A DNA stretch of 64,000 nt from Terebella lapidaria (lineage: Eukaryota > Annelida > Polychaeta > Terebellida > Terebellidae): assembly GCA_949152475.1 (NCBI GenBank), contig OX424556.1, positions 58,052,451 through 58,116,450 of the forward strand, written 5' to 3'. The number at the start of each line of letters is the position of its first letter. The first letter of the stretch is position 1. This document shows positions 44,690 to 55,300 of the stretch, piece by piece. Below the pieces are notes generated by a model. The model ran no database searches. It was not told the origin of the DNA and saw only the letters and a list, made by a program, of their open reading frames with translations. A program made the translations under genes and the position numbers.

Positions 44690-45020
44690 TTGCGAATATC
44701 AATATGGTCCCATAAATGTTTTGAATATCATAATTTACCCATAAATGATTTTTGAATGTACTCCCTGATTCATAATAAAATCGACGTGGGAGACGAAAAT
44801 ACGCCAAAACACAAAGCCTTTTCGGGTAAAGTTAATTTCCACATTTATGATGAACTAAATGTCACAATGCACCCAAAATGTTTGATTATCAAAATGCACC
44901 CATGAATGGTCTGAATACCATAACCATAGAGTACATCATGACAGGCTGCCCGTCATAACGTACCTCTATGACCATAACACACCTATAATTGTCTCGAATA
45001 TCATAATGTATATATGGACG
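44690..45020. repeat. Degenerate short tandem repeat
   Basis: Several diverged copies of a unit of about 37-40 bp resembling CCATAAATG-TTTGAATATCATAAT, with gaps between them. Probably an old decayed minisatellite. Confidence 0.4.
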
Positions 45021-45179
45021 TTTTGAACATTATGATTTATACTTTTACATTTTATTTCTTTAGAATTGTATTATTTTCTTTAAATTTGTTGTGATCTGTT
45101 TTCAATTTATCTTCATTGATTATTGTTTTCAATAATTTTTGTGTGGAAATTTTCAGTTTTTATCCATCATAAAAAGAGC

Positions 45180-48100
45180 AAACCACGGCCAGCAGCAGCA
45201 CTAGCACCCGACAAAACAGCAACAGACAGAGCAGTAGCAGACACAGCAGCTGCAGACACTGCAGGAATGCACAAGCCTACACGTATGTATGTATGTGTGT
45301 ATGTAGGTGGAATATTTATGTATCACCTTTTCATGTAATTTGCTCGAAGTGTTTCACACAAGAACACGAACAATTACACCCTAATTACATCACACGATTA
45401 CAAAGCAGCAGCAGATGCAACAGCAGCAGACATTGCAGCAGTTTCAGGGTCAACCTCAACCACAACCTCAGAGACAGACTCGCCAGATCCACAGCCACAG
45501 CCACAGCCACAGCCACATACACAATAACAGCCACAACTACACCCATATCTACAACTTCAACCACTGCTTCAGCTAGAGCCTCAGCAACTGCCGCAGGTTC
45601 AATTACAACCACAGAGTCAGCCATAGCCACAGGCTCAGCCACCACCACATCTTCAGACTTGGCAGCCTTGGCAACATCCACAACTTCAACCACAGCTTCA
45701 GCTAGAGCCTCAGCAACTGCCGCAGGTTCAATTACAACCACAGAGTCAGCCATAGCCGCAGGCTCAGCCACCGCCACATCTTCAGACTTGGCAGCCTTGG
45801 CAACATCCACAACTTCAACCACAGCTTCAGCTAGAGCCTCATCAACTGTAACAGCCACAGGTTCAGTCACAACCTCAGCCTCAGCCACAGCCGCAGTCTC
45901 AGGCAATGCCACATCTTCAGACTTGGCAACATCCACAACTTCTACCTCAGCTTCAGCTAGAACCTCAGCAACTGCCACAGCCACAGGTTCAGTCACAACC
46001 TCAGCCCCAGCCACAGCAGCAATCTCAGCCACCGCCACATCTTCAGATTGGCAACCTTGGCAACATCCACATCCACAACTTCGACCTCAGCTTCAGCTAG
46101 AACCTCAGCAACTGTCACAGCCAGAACTTCAATCACAACCTCAGCCCCAGCCACAGCAGCAATCTCAGCCACCACCCCATCTTCAGATTGGCAATCTTGG
46201 CAACATCCACATCCACAACTTCAACCACAGCTTCAGCTAGATCCTCAGCAACTGCCACAACCACAGGTTCAATCACAACCTCAGCCCCAGCCCCAGCTGC
46301 AGCCTCAGCCACCGCCACATCTTCAGACTTGGCAGCCTTGGCAACATCCACATCCACTACTTCAACCTCAGCTTCAACAAGAGCCTAATCAACTGTAACA
46401 GCCACAGGTTCAATCACAACCTCAGCCCCAGCCACAGCTTGGCAGCCTTGGCAACATCCACATCCACTACTTCAACCTCAGCTTCGGCAAGATTCTCATC
46501 AACTGTAACAGCCTCAATCACAACCTCAGCCCCAGCCACAGCCACAGCCTCAGCCACCGCCACATCTTCAGACTTGCCAATCTTGGCAACATCCACATCC
46601 ACAACTACAACCTCAGCTTCAGCTCGAGCCTGAGCAACTGCCACATACACAACTTCAGTCACAACCTCAGCCATAGCTGCAGTCTCAGGCCCCACCACAT
46701 CTTCAGACTTGGCAATCTTAACAACATCCACATCAACAACTTCAACCTCAGCTTCAGCTAGAACCTCAGCAACTGTCACAGCCACAACTTCAATCACAAC
46801 CTCAGCCCCAGCCACAGCAGGAATCTCAGCCACTGCCACATCTTCAGATTGGCAACCTTGGCAACATCCACATCCACAACTTGTACCTCAGCATCAGCTA
46901 GAGCCTCAGCAACTGCCACAGACACAGGTTCAATCTCAACCTGAGCCCCAGCCATAGCCGCAGCCTCAACCACCACCACATCTTCAGATTGGCAACCTTG
47001 GCAACATCCGCATTCACAACTTCAACCTTAGCTTCAGCTAGAACCTCAGCAACTGTCACAGCCACAACTTCAATCACAACGTCAGCCATAGCCGCAGCAT
47101 CAGCCACCGCCACCGCAGACTTGGCAATCTTGTCAACATCCACATCCACAACTTCAACCACAGCTTCAGCTAGAACCTCAGCAACTGCCACAGCCACAGG
47201 TTCAATCAAAACCTCAACCCCAGACATCGCTGCAGCCTCAGCCACCACCCCATCTTCAGATTGGCAATCTTGGCAACATCCACATCCACTACTTCAACCT
47301 TAGCTTCAGCTAGAACCTCAGCAACTGTCACAGCCACCACTTCAATCACAACCTCAGCCATAGCCGCAGCCAAATTTTGATGATTTCAATAACAAACATA
47401 AAACACAATATTTTGCAATAGAAACAAAGCCCGACCAAATATTTATCAAAAGACACACTGGCGTCATCAGGGGCAGACAGTGTGGTAAGTTTAGTTGTTT
47501 CTACTGTACACCTGATGGAATTAGTATACAACTGCCCAACAACCTATGAAAATAATTTAGAAATTCGAAACAATTTAGAAACTCAGCAACTGCCACAGAC
47601 ATAGGTTCAATCTAAACCTGAGCCCCAGCCATAGCCGCAGCCTCAGTCACAGCCACAACTTCAGATTAGGGGAACCTTGGCAACATCCATATCCACAACT
47701 TCAACCACAGCTTCAGCTAGAGCTTCAGCAACTGCCACAGACACAGGTTCAATCACAGTCTCAGCCCCAGCCACAGCCGCAGCCTCAGGCACCACCACAT
47801 CTTCAGACTTGGCAACCTTGGCAACATCCACATCCACTACTTCAACCACAGCTTCAGCTAGAGCTTCAGCAACTGCCACAGACACAGGTTCAATCTAAAC
47901 CTGAGCCCCAGTCATAGCCGCAGCCTCAGTCACAGCCACATCTTCAGATTAGGGGAACCTTGGCAACATCCATATCCACGACTTCAACCACAGCTTCAGC
48001 TAGAGCTTCAGCAACTGCCACAGACACAGGTTCAATCACAGTCTCAGCCCCAGCCACAGCCGCTGCCTCAAGCACCGCCACATCTTCAGATTTGACAACA

Positions 48101-48310
48101 TCCATCTCCATAACTTCAACCACAGCTTCAGCTAGAGCCTCAGAAACTCCCACAGACACAAGTTCAGTCATAACCTCAGCCGGGGCAATAGCCACAGCTT
48201 CAGACACCGCAACATCTCCAGACTTGGCAACCTTGGCAACATGCACAACTTCAACCACAGCTTCAGCTAGAACCTCAGCAACGGCCTCAGCCACTGGCAC
48301 AATTTCAGAC
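45180..48310. repeat. Degenerate CAG/CCA-rich minisatellite, about 125-150 bp per unit
   Basis: About twenty units, each carrying in order TTCAGACTTGGCA, CAACATCCACA, CTTCAACCACAGCTTCAGCT, CCTCAGCAACTGCCACAG and CAGCCCCAGCCACAG. Units differ by small indels that often change frame. Because the unit has few stop triplets it stays open in a Thr/Ser/Ala-rich and a Pro/Gln-rich plus frame and in an Ala/Val/Glu-rich minus frame. Frame switches between units make a single long protein unlikely in the assembled sequence, but the Pro/Gln frame contains natural-looking residues (LQTWQPWQHPHP) and runs into unique sequence at 47372. The start at about 45164 follows a possible splice acceptor (TTTTCAG). 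It may be a decayed or misassembled repetitive exon. Confidence 0.6.
47372..47546 (+). other. Unique segment inside the minisatellite, open in the Pro/Gln frame
   Basis: About 58 codons that continue the Pro/Gln frame with normal composition, including QYFAIETKPDQIFIKRHTG and a small Cys cluster GRQCGKFSCFYCTPDG, then a stop at 47546. Minisatellite units resume at about 47581. It may be the non-repetitive C-terminus of a repetitive protein. No family recognised. Confidence 0.3.
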
Positions 48311-48388
48311 TTGGGAATCTAATTTGTTGTGGTAGATGATATTGTTGTTGCTGTTAGTGTTGACTTCCGATCAGCATGTTTCTTCAGT

Positions 48389-48535
48389 TCTGGTCAGATG
48401 ACGGCAACCCCTGAAGAACCAGGAATTGGAGTCCTTTACATTGTGTATAAAGATGGAGTGTTTGATTTGTTGGAAAGGCCCAAACTGTTGGCTCAAAAAA
48501 TCCCAAACGACTCAAAATACAGTTTTCTGCTGTGA
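48389..48535 (+). CDS. Possible terminal exon of an unknown host gene
   Basis: A pyrimidine-rich tract and acceptor (TTTCTTCAG) end at 48388. They are followed by an open stretch with balanced composition, ATPEEPGIGVLYIVYKDGVF then LLERPKLLAQKIPND, and a stop at about 48533-48535. It directly follows the minisatellite and could share a transcript with it. No domain is recognised and there is no conservation evidence, so this is tentative. Confidence 0.3.
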   Translation, partial: SGQMTATPEEPGIGVLYIVYKDGVFDLLERPKLLAQKIPNDSKYSFLL

Positions 48536-48550
48536 AGAACAGTGTTGATA

Positions 48551-48660
48551 TTAGGTTACCGGACCTATGGTCCGTAACCTATTGGCATGGCGATGCGTCC
48601 GGCGTCGGCGTCGTCGTCGTCCGTCGTCCGTCGTCGTCGTCGTCGTCGTCGTCCGTCAAC
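48551..48660. repeat. Imperfect hairpin followed by a GTC-rich microsatellite
   Basis: GGTTACCGGACC and GGTCCGTAACC pair with one bulged base around a 3-nt loop (about 48553-48578). A run of GTC triplets with CGTCCGTC variants follows to 48657. This looks like one end of the interspersed repeat that contains the arrays to its right. Confidence 0.55.
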
Positions 48661-48774
48661 AATTTTATCTTTAAAGTTTACGATCGAATTTTTCTTAAAT
48701 TTTGCACAAAAATGCCTAAAAATATTTCGAGAGGGAGGTATTTTTTAGTTTTTTGATTTTCACATTTTTTTCAA

Positions 48775-49486
48775 AATGGCGGCCGTTTTCGTCGAAAAAT
48801 GGCCAATTTTGGACTTTGGCGGTCGTTTTCTCAAAATCTGTTCAGTAATTTTTTTTTTATTGATGCATAACACTCCTCATATGTACCCCTGTGACATGTA
48901 TAAATTTCGTTTCCCTTGAATCGCTCGAAGTGGGCCATTTTGGGCCCAAACTCGGCCCAAATGGGACTTTCCCATGTTAAATTCTCCTATGCTTTATAAT
49001 GGGACACATCAAAGCCTAATATCTCACTTAATATTGAGATTAGAGACTAGGAATCAATTGTGGACATATAGGAAATGATATATGCTGAATATCCTCGTGA
49101 CCTTGAATTTGACCTCTGACCTTGGTTTCAAGGTCAGAGCGGCCGTTTTCGTTGAAAAATGGCCAATTTTGGACTTTGACGGTCGTTTTCTCAAAATCTG
49201 TTCAGTAACTTTTTTTTCTTATTGATGAAAACACTCCTCATATGTACCCCTGTGACATGTATAAATTTCGTTGCCCTTGAATTGCTTGAAGTGGGCCATT
49301 TTGGGCCCAAACTCGGCCCAAATGTGACTCCCATGTTAAATTTTCCTATGCTTTATAATGGGACACATTAAGCCTAATATCTCACTTAATATTGAAATTA
49401 GAGACTAGGAATGAATTGTGGACATATAGGAAATGATATATGCTGAATATTCTCGTGACCTTGAATTTGACCTTTGACCTCATTTT
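48775..49486. repeat. Two tandem units of about 360 bp
   Basis: Each begins GCGGCCGTTTTCGT near 48779 and 49139 and contains TGGGCCATTTTGGGCCCAAA and ATATAGGAAATGATATATGC. The second half of each is homologous to the 134-bp unit that follows. Confidence 0.8.
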
Positions 49487-51170
49487 CAAGGTCACAGGAC
49501 AAAATGACTAATATCTCGCTTATTATCGACTTTACAGCTTAGGAATCAATTGTGAACATATAGGAAATGATATATGCTGAATATTCTCGTGACCTTGAAT
49601 TTGACCTTTGACCTCATTTTCAAGGTCACAGGACAAAATGGCCAATATCTTGCTTATTAGCGACTTTACAGCTTAGGAATCAATTGTGAACATATAGGAA
49701 ATGATATATGCTGAAAATTCTCATGACCTTAATAATAATAATAATAATAATAATAATCAGATTTGTTTAACGACGGTCCATGATGATAGGCAATTCTGCC
49801 TGTCTTCCCCATCCCCCGTCGGGTGACAATTTTGAATTTGGAAAGCACATTCGAATGGAGAAACCTTTGCGTTGCCAGGATGAAAACTCCACCTACTTTG
49901 TGCCGGTGACGGGGTTTGAACCCGCGTCACCTACCGCCTCTGAGCTTCTTTGCTTCAAGAGCCACCAGTCCAATCCACTCGGCCACAGAGGCGGTTTTAA
50001 GAATTTGAATTTGAATTTGACCTTTGACCTCATTTTCAAGGTCACAGGACAAAATTGCCAATATCTTGCTTATTAGCTACTTTACAGCTTAGGAATCAAT
50101 TGTGAACATATAGGAAATGATATATGCTGAAAATTCTCATGATCTTGAATTTGACTTTTGACCTCATTTTCAAGGTCACATGACAAAATGGCTAATATCT
50201 TGCTTATTATCGACTTTACAGCTTAGGAATCAATTGTGAACATATAGGAAATGATATATGCTGAATATTCTAGTGACCTTGAATTTGACTTTTGACCTCA
50301 TTTTCAAGGTCAACAGGACAAAATGGCCAATATCTTGCTTATTAACGACTTTACGGCTTAGGAATCAATTGTGAACATATAGGAAATGATATATGCTGGA
50401 AATTCTCATGACCTTGAATTTGACCTTTGACCTCATTTTCAAGGTCACATGACAAGATGGCTAATATCTCGCTTATTATCGACTTTACAGCTTAGGAATC
50501 AATTGTGAACATATAGGAAATGATATATGCTGAATATTTTCATGACCTTGAATTTGACTTTTGACCTCATTTCCAATGTCACAGGACAAAATTGCTAATA
50601 TCTCGCTTATTATCGACTTTACAGCTTAGGAATCAATTGTGAACATATAGGAAATGATATATGCTGAATATTCTCGTGACCTTGAATTTGACCTTTGACC
50701 TCATTTTCAAGGTCACAGGACAAAATGGCCAATATCTTGCTTCTTAGCGACTTTACAGCTTAGGAATCAATTGTGAGCATATAGGAAATGATATATGCTG
50801 AATATTCTAGTGACCTTGAATTTGACTTTTGACCTCATTTTCAAGCTCAACAGAACAAAATGGCTAATATCTTGCTTATTATCGACTTTACAGCTTAGGA
50901 ATCAATTGTGAACATATAGGAAATGAGATATTCTGAATATTTTAATGATATTGAGTTTGACCTTTGACCTAAATTTCAAGGTCAGTCATTTTATTTTCAA
51001 AGTCAGATTACAAAATGGCTTATATCTCGCTTATTATCAAATTTACAGCTTAGGGGTCCATAGTGAACATATAGGAAATGATGTATGCTGAATAGTTTGG
51101 TGATCTAGAATTTAACCTTTGATCCCATTTTCAAGGTTAGAGATATGGCGATTTCAGTGGTCACCTTGAA
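49487..51170. repeat. 134-bp tandem array, about ten units
   Basis: The unit starts CAAGGTCACAGGACAAAATG and ends TGACCTTTGACCTCATTTT. Starts at 49487, 49621, 50037, 50171 and 50305 give a period of 134 bp. The last units (after about 50930) are more diverged. GGTCA/TGACC half-sites occur several times per unit. A SINE interrupts the array at about 49731-49996. Confidence 0.85.
49731..49996 (-). mobile_element. tRNA-derived SINE inserted in the 134-bp array
   Basis: On the minus strand the element starts with a tRNA-like head having an A box (GTGGCCGAGTGG, 49975-49986) and a B box (GGTTCAAACC, 49913-49922). These resemble a serine- or leucine-type tRNA and drive Pol III transcription in such elements. 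A tRNA-unrelated body follows, and an (ATT)n tail at 49731-49757 ends the element. Repeated GAATTT at the right edge may be the target duplication. The head does not fold as a full tRNA, so it is not a tRNA gene. Confidence 0.8.
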
Positions 51171-51886
51171 TTTGACCTTCAACTTTCTTGGCTTAACTCT
51201 GTATATTTCTCCGGTAACCTTTCTAGCCCATTGGGCTAATTTTTTTGTTACAATACATGCATTTTGTGGTCTTCGTCGTTGAGTACATATACATACTTAT
51301 AGTTTGTTTCTTATATAGTATCTTTCCATAAAGTGCTCAAGGCGCTGTATAGTTAGTTAACACACATAAAAAATGATACATTCATGAGTCCTATTCCAGC
51401 TTAAAAAGATGAGTAGAGAAAGGAACTGTTTTGAATTGATTGAAAAGACTTCAATGTAGCCTTCAATTGCCCTATGAGGCAAACATGATTGTACATGGGC
51501 TTAAGTCATATATGGCACATTTTGCAGTGACCTTGAACTGAAAAATAAGTCTCAAGGTTTCACCCAACCTGAAATGTGTAAATTGCTTTCAGACGAAATG
51601 ATTGGTAAAGCTTACATTTGTATTATGAACATATGTGGACTTGTGGAGTCATATACTGGACACTCCTACCGATGCAAATTGTAATATTCTTGCTTTTCTT
51701 GTAATGTGTAAATTAATAGCTGCAGATAAAGCAATTATAAATAGAGCTTAGCTTGGCGACATCTAATGAGCGGTGGTGGCGTCATCATACTCCTATTCAA
51801 AGTGATTATAACCTGTGAGTGTAGATGCAGTCCAATTGAAGCCGGATCATATTATGCATGGACCACCCAGGAACAGTTCAGATCTA
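51171..51886. other. Unassigned sequence
   Basis: Contains CTCAAGGCGCTGTATAG near 51340-51356, a motif common at the ends of invertebrate LINEs and SINEs. No gene supported. Confidence 0.3.
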
Positions 51887-51894
51887 GAGATGTT

Positions 51895-52022
51895 GGCCCA
51901 AGTAGCGCACCTTACTCTGTTAGTACAACTCTCCCACTGAATGTATATCATGTTTAATCCGTCTGGCACATTTTTAATCTTCATTGAATTTAGAAGAAAT
52001 AGTAAGCTGCGCTACTTGGGCC
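51895..52022. mobile_element. 128-bp MITE with perfect 8-bp target duplication
   Basis: Terminal inverted repeats of 21 bp with one mismatch, GGCCCAAGTAGCGCACCTTAC at the left and its mirror at the right. The flanking duplication GAGATGTT is perfect (51887-51894 and 52023-52030). The length of the duplication fits hAT- or P-like superfamilies, though the GGCCC terminus is not the usual hAT end. No coding capacity. Confidence 0.85.
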
Positions 52023-52030
52023 GAGATGTT

Positions 52031-52356
52031 GCAATCATGGTGAATATGCACTCACGATCACGGATGTCGACCATATGACCATACAAACACTCCACATCAA
52101 ACTCTTGTCACCTGGATCAACTCAACTCTCCCAAACTTAAGACAAGGGCGATACTCATATAACAGTAAATCACGACCAGGAGATTCATACACCATCTATA
52201 AAGTGTTAGTTTGATGCTCCAATTGCCATGTTCACTATCATCTGCGTTGAATACGGAGGCAATATAAATTAATTCTCAGCCACATTAATAACGTCACCAT
52301 GGTACATAAGCGAGATTGCAACAAAATACCTTGCTTACTGAGGTGTGCAGAAGAAC
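52031..52356. other. Unassigned sequence before the satellite
   Basis: No gene or repeat recognised. Confidence 0.3.
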
Positions 52357-55300
52357 TGCCGAGGAACGAATAGATATATCTTGTCACCTGGCCACAGACC
52401 TCTTACATGGACCCAGGTATCCGAGGAACAAGTAGAGATATCTTGTCACCTGGCCACAGACCTCTTACATGGACCCAGGTATCCGAGGATCGAGTAGATA
52501 TATCTTGTCACCTGGCCACAGACCTGTTACATGAACCCAGGTATCCGAGGATCAAGTAGATAAATGTTGTCACCTGAACACAGACCTCTTACATGGACCC
52601 AGGTATCCGAGGATCGAGTAAATATATCTTGTCACCTGGACACAGACCTGTTACATGGACCCAGGTATCCAAGGATCGAGTAGATATATCTTGTCACCTG
52701 TGCACATACCTGTTACATGGATCCAGGTATCCGAGGCTCGAGTAGATATATCTTTTCACCTGGCCACAGACCTGTTACATGGACTCAGGTATCCGAGGAT
52801 CGAGTAGATATATATTGTCACCTGGGCACATACCTGTTACATGGATCCAGGTATCCGAGGATAGAGTAGATATATCTTGTCACCTGGCCACATACCTGTT
52901 ACATGGACCCAGGTATCCGAGGATCGAGTAGATATATCTTGTCACCTGGCCACAGACCTGTTACATGGACCCAGGTATCTGAGGATCGAGTAGATATATC
53001 TTGTCACCTGGCCACAGATCTCTTACATGGACCCAGGTATCCGAGGATCGAGTAGATATATCTTGTCACCTGGCCATAGACCTCTTACATGGTCCCAGGT
53101 ATCCGAGGATCGAGTAGATATATCTTGTCACCTGGCCACAGACTTGTTACATGGACCCAGGTATCTGAAGATCGAGTAGATATATCTTGTCACCTGGCCA
53201 CAGACCTGTTACATGGACCCAGGTATCTGAGGATCGAGTAGATATATCTTGTCACCTGGCCACAGACCTCTTACATGGACCCAGGTTTCAAAGGATCGAG
53301 TAGGTATATCTTGTCACCTGGCCACAGACCTGTTACATGGACCCAGGTATCTGAGGATCGAGTAGATATATCTTGTCACCTGGCCACAGACCTCTTACAT
53401 GGACCCAGGTTTCAAAGGATCGAGTAGATATATCTTGTCACCTGGCCACAGACCTGTTACATGGACCCAGGTATCTGAGGATCGAGTAGATATATCTTGT
53501 CACCTGGCCACAGACCTCTTACATGGACCCGGGTTTCAAAGGATCGAGTAGGTATATCTTGTCACCTGGCCACAGACCTGTTACATGGACCCAGGTATCC
53601 GAGGATCGAGTAGATATATCTTGTCACCTGGCCACAAACCTGTTACATGGACCCAAATATCCGAGGATCGAGTAGATATATCTTGTCACCTGGCCACAGA
53701 CCTGTTACATGGACTCAGGTATCCGAGGATTGAGTAGATATATCTTGTCACCTGCCCACAGACTTGTTACATGGACTCAGGTATCCGAGGATCGAGTAGA
53801 TAAATGTTGTCACCTGGCCACAGACCTCTTACATGGACCCAGGTATCCGAGGATCAAGTAGATATATCTTGTCACCTGGCCACAGACCTGTTACATGGAC
53901 CCAGGTATCCCAGGATCGAGTAGATATATCTTGTCACCTGGCCACAGACCTCGTACATGGACCCAGGTATCCGAGGATCGAGTAGATATATCCTGTCACC
54001 TGGGCACAGACCTGTTACATGGACCCAGGTATCCGAGGATCGAGTAGATATATCTTGTCACCTGGCCACAGACCTGTTACATGGACCCAGGTATCTGAGG
54101 ATCGAGTAGATATATCTTGTCACCTGGCCACAGACCTGTTACATGGACCCAGGTACCCGAGGATCGAGTAGATATATCTTGTCACCAGTCCACAGACCTG
54201 TTACATGGAGCCAGGTATCCGAGGATCGAGTAGATACATCTTGTCACCTGGCCACAGACCTGTTACATGGACCCAGGTATCCGAGGATCGAGTAGATATA
54301 TCTTGTCACCTGGCCACAGACTTCTTGCATGGACCCAGGTATCCGATGATCGAGTAGATATATCTTGCCACCTGGCCACAGACCTGTTACATGGACCCAG
54401 GTATCCGAGGATCGAGTAGATATATCTTGTCACCTGGCCACAGACCCGTTACATGGACCCAGGTATCCGAGGATCGAGTAGATATATCTTGTCACCTGGC
54501 CACAGACCTGTTACATGGACCCAGGTATCCGAGGAATGAGTAGATATATCTTGTCACCTTCCCACAGACCTGTTTCATGGACCCAGGTATCCGAGGATCG
54601 AGCAGATATATCTTGTCACCTGGCCACAGACCTCTTACATGGACCCAGGTTTCAAAGGATCGAGTAGGTATATCTTGTCACCTGGCCACAGGCCTGTTAC
54701 ATGGACCCCGGTATCCGAGGATCGAGTAGATATATCTTGTCACCTGGCCACAGACCTGTTACATGGATCCAGGTATCCGAGGATCGAGTAGATATATCTT
54801 GTCACCTTGCCACAGACCTGTTACATGGACGCAGGTATTAGAGGATCGAGTAGATATATCTTGTCACCTGGCCACAGACATGTTACATGGACCCAGGTAT
54901 CCGAGGATTGAGTAGATATATCTTGTCACCTGCCCACAGACCTGTTACATGGACTGAGGTATCCGAGGATCAAGTAGATAAATGTTGTCACCTGGGCACA
55001 GACCTCTTACATGGACCCAGGTATCCGAGGATCAAGTAGATATATCTTGTCACCTGGCCACAGACCTGTTACATGGACCCAGGTATCCCAGGATCGAGTA
55101 GATATATCTTGTCACCTGGCCACAGACCTCGTACATGGACCCAGGTATCCGAGAATCGAGTAGATATATCCTGTCACCTGGGCACAGACCTGTTACATGG
55201 ACCCAGGTATTCGAGGATCGAGTAGATATATCTTGTCACCTGGCCACAGACCTGTTACATGGACCCAGGTATCTGGGGATCGAGTAGATATATCTTGTCA

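Noticed and set aside
45385-46038. Minus-strand Ala/Val/Glu-rich protein of 217 residues
   Set aside because: Antisense reading of the minisatellite; composition reflects the CAG/CCA unit, and the frame changes between later units.
49905-49996. tRNA-Ser or tRNA-Leu gene on the minus strand
   Set aside because: A and B boxes are present but the acceptor stem does not close, and an unrelated body and ATT tail follow, as in a SINE.
48551-51240. Complete Helitron
   Set aside because: A hairpin and internal tandem repeats are suggestive, but no convincing TC start and CTRR end could be placed, and no Rep/helicase is encoded.
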